From: Acidobacteriaceae bacterium | GTDB taxonomy: Bacteria; Acidobacteriota; Terriglobia; Terriglobales; Acidobacteriaceae | NCBI GenBank assembly: GCA_003162255.1 | Contig: PMMJ01000278.1 | Location: 15,058-21,530 of the forward strand | Length of the DNA: 6,473 nt | Direction: 5' to 3' | Part shown: positions 1-5,987 of the stretch, piece by piece | How positions within the stretch are numbered: the first letter of the stretch is position 1 | Layout: every line of letters starts with the position of its first letter | Translations under genes and position numbers: made by a program | The notes under the pieces: model-generated | Databases searched by the model: none | What the model was told of the DNA's origin: nothing | Seen by the model: only the letters and a program-made list of their open reading frames with translations

Positions 1-237
1 GAGAACGACAACTACAACTACGAAAAGGGTGTCCACGCGACAATTCCTTTTCGTTGGGACGACGCAAAACAAGTGCTCACCATCGCCGATCGTCAGGGCC
101 AGTTTCCCGGAATGCTCGCCAGCCGGACGTTCCGCGTCGTTTTCGTGGGCGAGAACCACGGCGTTGGTATCGCGCCTTGCGACTCTGCGGACAAAATCGT
201 ACAGTACTCCGGAAAGCAGATCGTCGTAACGCCATAG
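1..237 (+). CDS. Glycoside hydrolase family 31, C-terminal fragment (5' end outside window)
   Basis: This is the last 78 codons of a gene that enters from the left, read in frame 1 and ending at TAG 235-237. The peptide contains YEKGVHATIPFRWDD near its start, then LTIADRQGQFPGMLASRTFRVVFV, and ends with DKIVQYSGKQIVVTP. From family knowledge, the pattern YEKG-x-x-(A/S)TIP-x-x-W ... LTI-x-x-R-x-G-x-FPGML-x-x-RTF is typical of the beta-sandwich DUF5110-type domain that closes many GH31 proteins, especially bacterial alpha-xylosidases. GH31 enzymes remove alpha-linked xylose or glucose from oligosaccharides. The catalytic (beta/alpha)8 domain lies outside the window, so substrate, start and any signal peptide cannot be judged. 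The GH42 gene follows 138 nt downstream on the same strand, which suggests a shared glycan-utilisation locus. Alternative: another GH31 activity such as alpha-glucosidase. Confidence 0.8.
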   Translation, partial: ENDNYNYEKGVHATIPFRWDDAKQVLTIADRQGQFPGMLASRTFRVVFVGENHGVGIAPCDSADKIVQYSGKQIVVTP

Positions 238-277
238 CAAGTTCCGAGCGGTGGTCGATTCGCACCTTTTATGAATT

Positions 278-305
278 GTCATCCCGAGCGCAGCGAGGGA
301 TCTGC
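278..305. repeat. Dispersed intergenic repeat (CHPERSEG / SSRAQRGIC type) with hairpin
   Basis: The stretch TGTCATCCCGAGCGCAGCGA continues into GGGATCTGC. In one frame it translates as CHPERSEGSA and in another as SSRAQRGICSS. From general knowledge, these peptides appear again and again in spurious ORFs of Acidobacteriota and some other bacteria, because this DNA is a short dispersed extragenic repeat. The sequence shows inverted arms ATCCC (281-285) and GGGAT (297-301) around GAGCGCAGCGA, giving a small hairpin as in REP-like elements. The repeat may extend to about 325. It sits between the GH31 and GH42 genes. Only one copy is seen in this window, so its repeat status rests on recognition, not on a second copy here. 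Confidence 0.7.
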
Positions 306-364
306 AGTTCGCCGCAACACGCCGACGCCTCGCTCCGCCCGGGAAGGCACAACAAAACAAATTC

Positions 365-369
365 AGGAG
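365..369 (+). promoter_or_regulatory. Ribosome binding site deciding the GH42 start
   Basis: AGGAG lies 6 nt before ATG 376. It supports starting the GH42 gene at 376 instead of at the upstream in-frame ATG 271, which would add 35 residues encoded largely by the dispersed repeat and place them in front of the signal peptide. Confidence 0.75.
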
Positions 370-375
370 CCGTCC

Positions 376-2463
376 ATGTCTTCTTCATTTCTCCTCCGTA
401 CCGTCTCGTGTCTTGTTCTAATTCTCTCCCGGGCAGCTTTCGCGCAATCTCCCGCGCTGCCTCCCACGCCCATCCCCACGCAAATCCCGGGACAGAACGC
501 CATCCTGATGGGCACCGATTGGTATCCAGAGCAATGGCCAGAGTCCCGCTGGGAAGAAGACTTGCGCTTGATGGAAGCCGCCGACCTGAAAGTCGTCCGC
601 CTCGCCGAATTTGCCTGGAGCCGTATGGAGCCTTCCGAAGGCAAGTATGATTTCGACTGGCTGGAACGCGCCATTAACCTCGCCGCCAAGCATCACATCG
701 TCTCCGTCGTCGGCACACCGACCGCCGGTCCTCCCGCCTGGCTGACTCAGAAGTATCCCGACATCCTGCGGGTCGAAGAGAACGGACGTCGAGCGACGCA
801 TGGCAACCGCGCGCAAGGGGCGGCTTCCTCTCCGCACTATCGGGAATTCTGCCGCCGCATCGCCGAGCAGATGGCGATGCGCTTCGGGCACAATCCCAAC
901 GTCGTGGGCTGGCAGATCGACAACGAATATTCCGAGATGTCCTACGACGAGGTCACGCGCCAGGAGTTTCAGGATTGGCTGAAAGCGAAATACAAAACGC
1001 TCGACAACCTCAATACCCACTGGACGACCTCTTACTGGAGCCAGACCTACGACAACTGGGGACAAATCCCGATTCCGATTGGCGAGCACAACCCCGGACT
1101 GATGCTCGAGTGGAGGCGGTTCTTCACACATGTCTGGGTCTCCTACCAGCAGAACCAGATTGACGCAATCCGCAAACACGCCGAACCGCGCCAGTTCATC
1201 ACCACGAACTTCATGGGGTTCTTCGACGGATTCGATCATTACGCTGTAAACGAGTCGCTCACCTTCGCGTCCTGGGACGACTACGTTGGCTCCGGCCACG
1301 TTGACGCCGCACAGAACGGTCTTACCCATGACCTGACGCGCGGCTTCAAGCGCCAGAATTTCTGGGTGATCGAGACCCAGCCCGGCGCGGTGAATTGGTC
1401 CCCCCTCAACAACTTCCTGAATCGCGGCGAAGCTCGTGCCATGGCTTGGCAAGCCATCGGCCACGGCGCCGATGACGTTAGCTATTGGCAGTGGCGCAGC
1501 GCGCTCAACGGACAGGAAGAAATTCACGGTGTCCTCGTTGGCCCCGACGGCACTCCCGTGCCCTTCCTCGACGAGGTCAGTCAGACGGCGCACGAGTTCG
1601 CAAAAGTCGAAAGCAGTTTCCGCGATACGCAGCCGCTCTCGCAAGTGGCGCTGCTCGGCTCCTACGACAGCCACTGGGCCCTTCAGTTTCAAAAACACAC
1701 CGAGAAGTATGACGACATCGGGCTGCTGAAGAGCTACTACAGTGCCCTGCGGCAGATTTCCCAATCGGTCGATGTAGTCAGCGCCTACGCTCCCCTCGAT
1801 GGCTACAAGCTCGTGGCGGCGCCCAACCTGAACGTGCTGCCGAAGGATCTCGCGGATCACTTGCTGGCTTATGTGCGCGACGGCGGCCATCTGGTTCTCG
1901 GTCCGCGCTCCGGCCTGAAAGATGAATTCAACGCCCTCCTGCCGCAACGGCAGCCGGGATTCCTCGTCGACGCCCTGGGTGCGCGCGTCGAGCAGTACTA
2001 CGCTCTCGAAAAAGACGTCCCCGTCTCTGGCGCCTGGGGCAACGGACAAGTCAGCGTCTGGGCTGAGCAACTGAAGAGTCAAGCTCCCGGCGACGAAGTT
2101 CTTCTGAAGTATGGCAAGAGCAACGGATGGCTCGACGACCAGCCTGCCGTCATCACTCGAGCCTATGGCAAAGGCCGCATCACCTATGTCGGCGCGGTGC
2201 TGGACGACAAGCTGATGGCAACCGCCGCCGCATGGATGACGCAAAAATCCGATGTGACGCCTGTGTTCGGCCCGGTGCCTGATGGAGTAGAGGTCAGCCG
2301 CCGTGTCGGCCCGGGCAAAGAAGTCTTCGTTCTCATCAACTACTCACAGGAAAATCGCCGAGTTAAGCTGCCCCATTCCATGAAGCTCGTGCTCGACGGC
2401 AAACAGGGAGACGCGGTCGACCTGCCTCCGTATGGAGTCGCCGTGGCTCTCGATAACCACTGA
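376..2463 (+). CDS. Exported GH42 beta-galactosidase
   Basis: This 695-residue protein should hydrolyse terminal beta-D-galactosides (or alpha-L-arabinopyranosides, a known GH42 side activity). It begins with a signal peptide: residues 5-22 are hydrophobic and AFA-QS suggests cleavage after residue 23. It is therefore probably periplasmic or secreted, whereas many GH42 enzymes are cytoplasmic. The catalytic barrel spans about 42-410. It starts with TDWYPEQWP (47-55), carries the acid/base Glu184 in GWQIDNE and the nucleophile Glu333 in WVIETQPG. A flavodoxin-like trimerisation domain follows (about 424-610) and then a small C-terminal beta domain (about 630-692). The length fits the family. 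The only cysteines are 12 and 159, so the four-Cys zinc site of some GH42 members is absent. The start at 376 is chosen because of AGGAG 6 nt upstream and because the signal peptide begins there. It lies downstream of a GH31 gene on the same strand, which suggests joint oligosaccharide breakdown; the substrate is not determined. Confidence 0.93.
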   Translation: MSSSFLLRTVSCLVLILSRAAFAQSPALPPTPIPTQIPGQNAILMGTDWYPEQWPESRWEEDLRLMEAADLKVVRLAEFAWSRMEPSEGKYDFDWLERAINLAAKHHIVSVVGTPTAGPPAWLTQKYPDILRVEENGRRATHGNRAQGAASSPHYREFCRRIAEQMAMRFGHNPNVVGWQIDNEYSEMSYDEVTRQEFQDWLKAKYKTLDNLNTHWTTSYWSQTYDNWGQIPIPIGEHNPGLMLEWRRFFTHVWVSYQQNQIDAIRKHAEPRQFITTNFMGFFDGFDHYAVNESLTFASWDDYVGSGHVDAAQNGLTHDLTRGFKRQNFWVIETQPGAVNWSPLNNFLNRGEARAMAWQAIGHGADDVSYWQWRSALNGQEEIHGVLVGPDGTPVPFLDEVSQTAHEFAKVESSFRDTQPLSQVALLGSYDSHWALQFQKHTEKYDDIGLLKSYYSALRQISQSVDVVSAYAPLDGYKLVAAPNLNVLPKDLADHLLAYVRDGGHLVLGPRSGLKDEFNALLPQRQPGFLVDALGARVEQYYALEKDVPVSGAWGNGQVSVWAEQLKSQAPGDEVLLKYGKSNGWLDDQPAVITRAYGKGRITYVGAVLDDKLMATAAAWMTQKSDVTPVFGPVPDGVEVSRRVGPGKEVFVLINYSQENRRVKLPHSMKLVLDGKQGDAVDLPPYGVAVALDNH

Positions 2464-2473
2464 TCTTCGACAA

Positions 2474-2498
2474 CCGTTCGTTGACGCCGTTCGTTGAC
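2474..2498 (+). repeat. Tandem 12-mer direct repeat
   Basis: CCGTTCGTTGAC occurs twice, at 2474-2485 and 2487-2498, with one base between (13-nt period). Each copy ends in a -35-like box (TTGACG at 2481-2486, TTGACA at 2494-2499). The repeat begins 11 nt after the GH42 stop codon. It could be a slippage duplication, a pair of protein-binding half-sites on one face of the helix (13 nt is not an exact helical turn), or chance. Confidence 0.6.
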
Positions 2499-2520
2499 AA
2501 ATGTCCGTCACTCTCATGAT

Positions 2521-2532
2521 CGTCGCGCGACG
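2521..2532. repeat. Perfect 12-bp palindrome
   Basis: CGTCGCGCGACG is self-complementary. It extends to an 18-nt near-palindrome at 2518-2535 if one G-T pair is allowed. It may be a dimeric regulator site or a GC hairpin after the GH42 stop codon. In GC-rich DNA such short palindromes also arise by chance. Confidence 0.45.
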
Positions 2533-2574
2533 GTCGTCCGCGAACAACGACACTGTGAGGATCGATGAACTCGG

Positions 2575-2591
2575 GCCGATGACTCATCGGC
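2575..2591. repeat. 17-nt inverted repeat, 8-bp arms around one base
   Basis: GCCGATGACTCATCGGC has perfect 8-base arms (GCCGATGA and TCATCGGC) around a central C. As RNA it would form a 7-bp stem with a 3-nt loop. It is not followed by a T-run (next bases GTCCTTCTGG), so it is a poor intrinsic terminator. As DNA its short symmetric shape resembles an operator for a dimeric repressor upstream of the Mo-enzyme operon. Its function is unknown. Confidence 0.5.
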
Positions 2592-2687
2592 GTCCTTCTG
2601 GTGGCTGTGTGCTCCCCAGTCGTGTCACCGCGAATGCCGAGAGCGGAAAATTTTCGAATCCAGGCATTATTTCTAATAATCCAAGTC

Positions 2688-2716
2688 TTCAAATACGGGT
2701 CCTTAACATCCATAAT
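2688..2716 (+). promoter_or_regulatory. Candidate sigma70-type promoter for the Mo-enzyme operon
   Basis: TTCAAA at 2688-2693 (4 of 6 to TTGACA) and CATAAT at 2711-2716 (5 of 6 to TATAAT) are separated by an optimal 17 nt, in the AT-rich part of the spacer. Transcription would start near 2722-2724, about 43 nt before the ATG. An overlapping alternative -10 is AATAAT at 2675-2680, with a weaker -35 (TTTCGA at 2652-2657). This is a pattern match only; no start site is known. Confidence 0.35.
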
Positions 2717-2721
2717 TCTCT

Positions 2722-2739
2722 CCGCGAAACGCTCCGCGG
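2722..2739 (+). other. Small GC hairpin in the leader of the Fe-S subunit gene
   Basis: CCGCG (2722-2726) and CGCGG (2735-2739) can form a 5-bp stem with an 8-nt loop. It ends 13 nt before the AAGAGGTGA ribosome binding site. If the proposed promoter is right, it would lie at the extreme 5' end of the mRNA, where hairpins can protect transcripts. It is too small to be a molybdenum cofactor riboswitch. Confidence 0.3.
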
Positions 2740-2750
2740 CTGCACGCGAT

Positions 2751-2759
2751 AAGAGGTGA
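2751..2759 (+). promoter_or_regulatory. Strong ribosome binding site of the Fe-S subunit gene
   Basis: AAGAGGTGA ends 6 nt before ATG 2766. It fixes the start of the Fe-S subunit so that the twin-arginine leader is included. Confidence 0.75.
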
Positions 2760-2765
2760 CCGAGT

Positions 2766-3416
2766 ATGACAGAGAAGGCAGATTCCAAAGGAATCGAAGA
2801 CGTGCCGAGAGCTGTCTCCAGGCGCAACTTCATTAAAGGCGTCATCACCAGCGGCGTGGCAGTCTCATCCGCGAGCTATCTGTTTCGCGCCTCCTCGCTC
2901 CTGCAGGGCCAGCAGTTGGCTGCCGGCGTAGGCGAACGGCTGATCACTCTCAACGTCAACGGTCAGCAACGCCGCGTTGACGTCATGAAACAAGAGACCC
3001 TGGCGTCGACGCTGCGTTACAAGCTGGGCCTCACCGGCACGAAGCTCGGATGCGACCGCGCCGAATGCGGATCTTGCACTGTCCTCATCGACGATATTCC
3101 GCACTATTCCTGTTCGGTACTCACCCACACGGTGCGCGGCCGGAAAATTCTGACCATCGAAGGCCTGGCCAGCGACGACGGAACCTTGCATCCGGTGCAG
3201 CAGGGCGTCATTGACGAGCAAGGATTTCAGTGCGCGTTCTGTATGTCCGGATTCATTATGACCACTGTGGGATACCTGAAGACGAATCCCAATCCCACTC
3301 GCAAGGAGTTGGCGCAGGGCATCTCGGGATGCCTGTGCCGCTGCCAGGACTACGACAAGATTCTTACCTCGTTGATGCGCGGCGCCGAGAATATGCGGAG
3401 GTCGATCCTTGGATAA
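2766..3416 (+). CDS. Tat-exported [2Fe-2S] subunit of a molybdenum hydroxylase
   Basis: This 216-residue protein is the electron-transfer small subunit of a xanthine dehydrogenase/aldehyde oxidase-family enzyme. It passes electrons from the Mo site to the FAD subunit. The N-terminus has a twin-arginine motif, SRRNFIK (18-24), followed by a weakly hydrophobic stretch to about 45, so the folded protein should leave via Tat. The ferredoxin-like domain (about 58-130) has Cys96, Cys101, Cys104 and Cys116 in GCDRAECGSCTV...C. The helical domain has Cys156, Cys159, Cys191 and Cys193 in the classic C-x2-C-x31-C-x-C spacing. Both clusters are therefore complete. It is longer than leaderless cytosolic homologues (about 150-160 aa) and near the size of E. 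coli PaoA. An additional Cys189 replaces the Asn usual in GNLCRC. Translation starts at ATG 2766 behind a strong ribosome binding site. The catalytic subunit gene overlaps its end by 8 nt, giving tight co-expression. Confidence 0.95.
   Translation: MTEKADSKGIEDVPRAVSRRNFIKGVITSGVAVSSASYLFRASSLLQGQQLAAGVGERLITLNVNGQQRRVDVMKQETLASTLRYKLGLTGTKLGCDRAECGSCTVLIDDIPHYSCSVLTHTVRGRKILTIEGLASDDGTLHPVQQGVIDEQGFQCAFCMSGFIMTTVGYLKTNPNPTRKELAQGISGCLCRCQDYDKILTSLMRGAENMRRSILG
3397..3411 (+). promoter_or_regulatory. GGAGG ribosome binding site and TTG start of the catalytic subunit
   Basis: GGAGG (3397-3401) lies 7 nt before TTG 3409, inside the end of the Fe-S subunit gene. No ATG or GTG in this frame is nearby. 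The next in-frame candidate is TTG 3421, which is placed too far from the GGAGG. The TTG start overlaps the upstream coding end (stop TAA 3414-3416), implying translational coupling. Confidence 0.75.
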
Positions 3417-5949
3417 CACATTGGACAAGACGAAGCCGGTTGAGACCAAAGCGCAAACTGCCGAGCGCGAGTATGGCATTGGCCACAAGCTGATCGGCAA
3501 GAACTACCAGACCGCCGACCTCTATGCAAAGGTCACGGGCAACGCCAAGTACGCCGAGGATTTTCGCGCGGAAGGCATGCTGTTCTGTAAGCTGCTGCTC
3601 AGCCCAATGCCGCATGCGCGCGTGAGGCGCATCGATGCGAAAGCAGCGCTCGCCATGCCCGGCGTCAAAGCCATTCTCACCGCGGACGATCTTCCCGCCC
3701 CGGCCGATACCCTTACCGATAATGGCACGGTAATCAAAGCCAGCAAGTGGGGCGAACGCGGTCTCACCATGGAGCCGCTGTATCAAGGCGAACCAGTTCT
3801 TGCCGTGGCCGCAGTCGATGAACTCACCGCCGCGGAAGCCATCGAGAGAATTCATATCGATTTTGAGCCACTGCCCTTCGTGGTCGATCCGCTCGACACG
3901 TTGCGACCGGGTGGTCCTAACCCCCGAACCGATGGCAATGTCTGGTCCCGTCCTGCGTCGCCACAAGGTCCGGGAGCGCCCGTGGTCACAGAGCTCAAGT
4001 GGACCAAAGCCGATTTCGAGGAGCTCAAGCATGGCCGTCTTCCGCTGGGCAAGACTCCCGATGAATGGTCGTATGGCGATCTCGATGCCGGCTTCAAGAA
4101 CGCGGCGCTCGTTCTCGACGAGACATTCGTTACGCCTGACACCAGCCATCAGACCCTTGAAACCCGCAGCGCAATGGCTTACTGGCAGAACGGCAAGGTC
4201 TACATTCACACCGGCACGCAAAGCACCGCACAAACCCTGCCCGCCATCGCCCGCTGGTTGAACATCGATGCCGACAAGGTTGTGTTCATCAGCGAATACA
4301 CCGGCGGCGGTTTCGGCAGCAAGATCACCGGCGGCGTGACCATGATCATCCCTGCGCTTCTGTCCAAGAAAACGAATGCTCCAGTGATGATGCGCATCAG
4401 CCGCGAAGAGGAGACCTTCATCGGACGCGCGCGTCCTGGCTTTCAGGGACGGATGAAAGTCGGTTTCTCCAAAGAAGGGCGGATTGCAGCTCTCGACATG
4501 TTCGTGATTTGCGACAACGGTCCCTACGACGCAGTAGGCGATGCTCCGTCATCGGGCCGCATCGTCTCCCTGTTGTACCAGCCGGAAGCCATGCGCTGGC
4601 GCGGCGTGACGGTAATGACGAACACGCCGCCCCGCAGTGCGCAGAGTTCTCCGGGCGGACTGCAAGGGATCGTTCTTATCGAGCCCGTCATCGCGAAAGC
4701 TGCGCGCAGGCTCGGAGTTGACCAGGTGGCGATCCGCCGCATTAACTGCCCCGAGGGCAAGGCGCCATTCGGCCCGGCAGTACAAGGGAAACGGCAGTAC
4801 GCCACCAGCGCATTCATCAAAGAAGCACTCGACAGCGGTGCGGAGCAGTTCAAATGGAGCGAGCGGGTCGCCCGCACTCCAAAAAGAATAGGCACGAAAG
4901 TTCGCGGCGTCGGCGTGTCGCTGAGTTGTTACGTTGGCGGCACCATCGGATTCGACGGGCTTCTCGTCATCAAGCCCGATGGCCGGATTACCTTCCAGTC
5001 CGGAATCGGCAACCTGGGAACCGAGTCGGTGATCGACGTTCATCGCGCGGGCGCGGAAGTTCTCGGCGTGCCGTGGGAGAAATGTGACGTGGTGTGGGGT
5101 AACACCACAAAAAATCTTCCTTTCACCTGCGTGTCCGGCGGCAGCCAAACCACCCACGCGATGACGCGGGCGGCCTATGCGACCGCGATGGACGCCAAGA
5201 AGAAACTTCAGGAAATCGCGGCCGGGAAACTCGGCGGCAAACCAGAGCAATACGAGGTTGCCAATGAGCGCGTCTTTCGCAAGGGCGGTGGCGCCGGCAT
5301 GACTCTGGCGCAGGCGGCGAAACATGCGATTGAACTGGGTGGCGTCTACGATGGTCACGAGGCGCCCGCCGATGTCCACAAACTGACGAAGGCGTCGGTC
5401 GCGGCATTGGCCGGTCAGGGCCTGGTGGCGGCAGCCAAGGACAACTACCCACGCGACGGCTCGACGTTTTCCTACGTTGCCAGCTTCGCCGAAGTTGAAG
5501 TCGATGTCGAGACCGGCAAGTACTACATCGTGGATTTCCTCGCCTCCGGCGATGTTGGGACCGTGATTCATCCCCGCGCACTAGGTGGCCAAATGCTCGG
5601 CCGTTCAACGCTCGGCATGGGCCATGCAATCGGTCAGAAATGGGTATTCGATCCGCACTACGGTGAGATGCTTTCCAAGCGCTTCCACCACAGCAAGCCG
5701 CCGACGATTCTAGATGTGCCCGTCGACATGCAATGGACAGCGCTGGATATTCCGGACCCGGAGACGCCGGTAGGTGCTCGCGGTGTCGGCGAGCCTCCGG
5801 TTGCCGGCGGATGTGGCTCCGTCTTGAACGCGCTCTCGGATGCGCTCGGCGACGAAATTTTCCAGCGCGCGCCGGTGAACGCCGACACGATTCTGACGTC
5901 GCTCGAAGCGGGCCGGCCCATGCAGCATCCCCTGATGGCCCATATTTGA
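3409..5949 (+). CDS. Molybdopterin-binding catalytic subunit (xanthine dehydrogenase/aldehyde oxidase family)
   Basis: This 846-residue subunit should hydroxylate an aldehyde or aromatic heterocycle at a Mo centre. The a/b hammerhead domain spans about 40-160 (KVTGNAKYAEDF near 41-52). The Mo-cofactor domains follow, with GGGFGSK at 299-305, the second cofactor domain from about 495, GGSQTTHAMTRAA near 577-589, and the catalytic glutamate Glu795 in GARGVGEPP. It has no signal peptide, so export would depend on the Tat leader of the Fe-S partner. It is longer than many homologues (about 730-780 aa), partly through an extra stretch at about 185-220 between the hammerhead and cofactor domains. 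The loop that usually reads R-G-x-G-x-x-(Q/E) appears here as PPRSAQSSPGG (407-417), keeping the Arg but altering the rest. The start is TTG with GGAGG 7 nt upstream. The FAD subunit gene follows after 38 nt. Substrate is not predictable; 4-hydroxybenzoyl-CoA reductase-like or isoquinoline-oxidoreductase-like roles are alternatives. Confidence 0.93.
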   Translation: MDNTLDKTKPVETKAQTAEREYGIGHKLIGKNYQTADLYAKVTGNAKYAEDFRAEGMLFCKLLLSPMPHARVRRIDAKAALAMPGVKAILTADDLPAPADTLTDNGTVIKASKWGERGLTMEPLYQGEPVLAVAAVDELTAAEAIERIHIDFEPLPFVVDPLDTLRPGGPNPRTDGNVWSRPASPQGPGAPVVTELKWTKADFEELKHGRLPLGKTPDEWSYGDLDAGFKNAALVLDETFVTPDTSHQTLETRSAMAYWQNGKVYIHTGTQSTAQTLPAIARWLNIDADKVVFISEYTGGGFGSKITGGVTMIIPALLSKKTNAPVMMRISREEETFIGRARPGFQGRMKVGFSKEGRIAALDMFVICDNGPYDAVGDAPSSGRIVSLLYQPEAMRWRGVTVMTNTPPRSAQSSPGGLQGIVLIEPVIAKAARRLGVDQVAIRRINCPEGKAPFGPAVQGKRQYATSAFIKEALDSGAEQFKWSERVARTPKRIGTKVRGVGVSLSCYVGGTIGFDGLLVIKPDGRITFQSGIGNLGTESVIDVHRAGAEVLGVPWEKCDVVWGNTTKNLPFTCVSGGSQTTHAMTRAAYATAMDAKKKLQEIAAGKLGGKPEQYEVANERVFRKGGGAGMTLAQAAKHAIELGGVYDGHEAPADVHKLTKASVAALAGQGLVAAAKDNYPRDGSTFSYVASFAEVEVDVETGKYYIVDFLASGDVGTVIHPRALGGQMLGRSTLGMGHAIGQKWVFDPHYGEMLSKRFHHSKPPTILDVPVDMQWTALDIPDPETPVGARGVGEPPVAGGCGSVLNALSDALGDEIFQRAPVNADTILTSLEAGRPMQHPLMAHI

Positions 5950-5977
5950 CGGCGCACATCTGATTGATGAAGGTTTG

Positions 5978-5985
5978 AAGGAGAG
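5978..5985 (+). promoter_or_regulatory. Ribosome binding site of the FAD subunit gene
   Basis: AAGGAGAG lies just before ATG 5988, with GGAG 4 nt from the start codon. The 38-nt gap after the catalytic subunit gene contains no promoter-like or terminator-like structure, consistent with one operon. Confidence 0.65.
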
Positions 5986-5987
5986 TT

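Larger units (their letters stand above)
2464..2765. other. 302-nt intergenic spacer between the glycosidase and Mo-enzyme units
   Basis: I see no convincing gene here. An open frame at 2501-2752 (83 codons) lacks a ribosome binding site and any recognisable domain. The first half is GC-rich and contains a tandem 12-mer, a perfect 12-bp palindrome and a 17-nt inverted repeat. The second half (about 2647-2720) is clearly AT-richer than the flanks and contains promoter-like hexamers. No hairpin followed by a T-run is present, so no standard intrinsic terminator for the GH42 gene is visible. The spacing and the AT-rich patch suggest that the Mo-enzyme genes have their own promoter. Confidence 0.7.

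Noticed and set aside
250..270. Possible intrinsic terminator after the GH31 gene (GGTG ... CACC then TTTT)
   Set aside because: The stem has only 4 base pairs with a 9-nt loop and the T-run is only four bases long, too weak to call.
418..2244. A 608-codon open frame on the minus strand opposite the GH42 gene
   Set aside because: The + strand frame has a clear signal peptide, GH42 motifs and both catalytic glutamates. The antisense translation shows no recognisable domain and is explained by codon bias in GC-rich DNA.
2501..2752. An 83-codon + strand open frame filling the spacer
   Set aside because: It has no ribosome binding site, a low-complexity basic composition with no domain, and it runs through the palindromes and the promoter-like region.
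2700..2765. Molybdenum cofactor riboswitch upstream of the Mo-enzyme operon
   Set aside because: Only a single 5-bp hairpin is visible. The multi-stem Moco RNA motif needs far more structured sequence than this leader offers.
2464..2765. CRISPR array, insertion sequence or attachment site in the spacer
   Set aside because: Only one 12-mer is duplicated, with a 1-nt gap. There are no regularly spaced repeats, no transposase remnant and no terminal inverted repeats with target duplications.
2363..2848. A 161-codon minus-strand open frame spanning the spacer and both flanking gene ends
   Set aside because: It overlaps two confident genes, has no ribosome binding site before its ATG and no recognisable domain.
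4549..5571. A 340-codon minus-strand open frame within the Mo subunit gene
   Set aside because: It is an antisense shadow of a strongly conserved coding region and has no recognisable motif.
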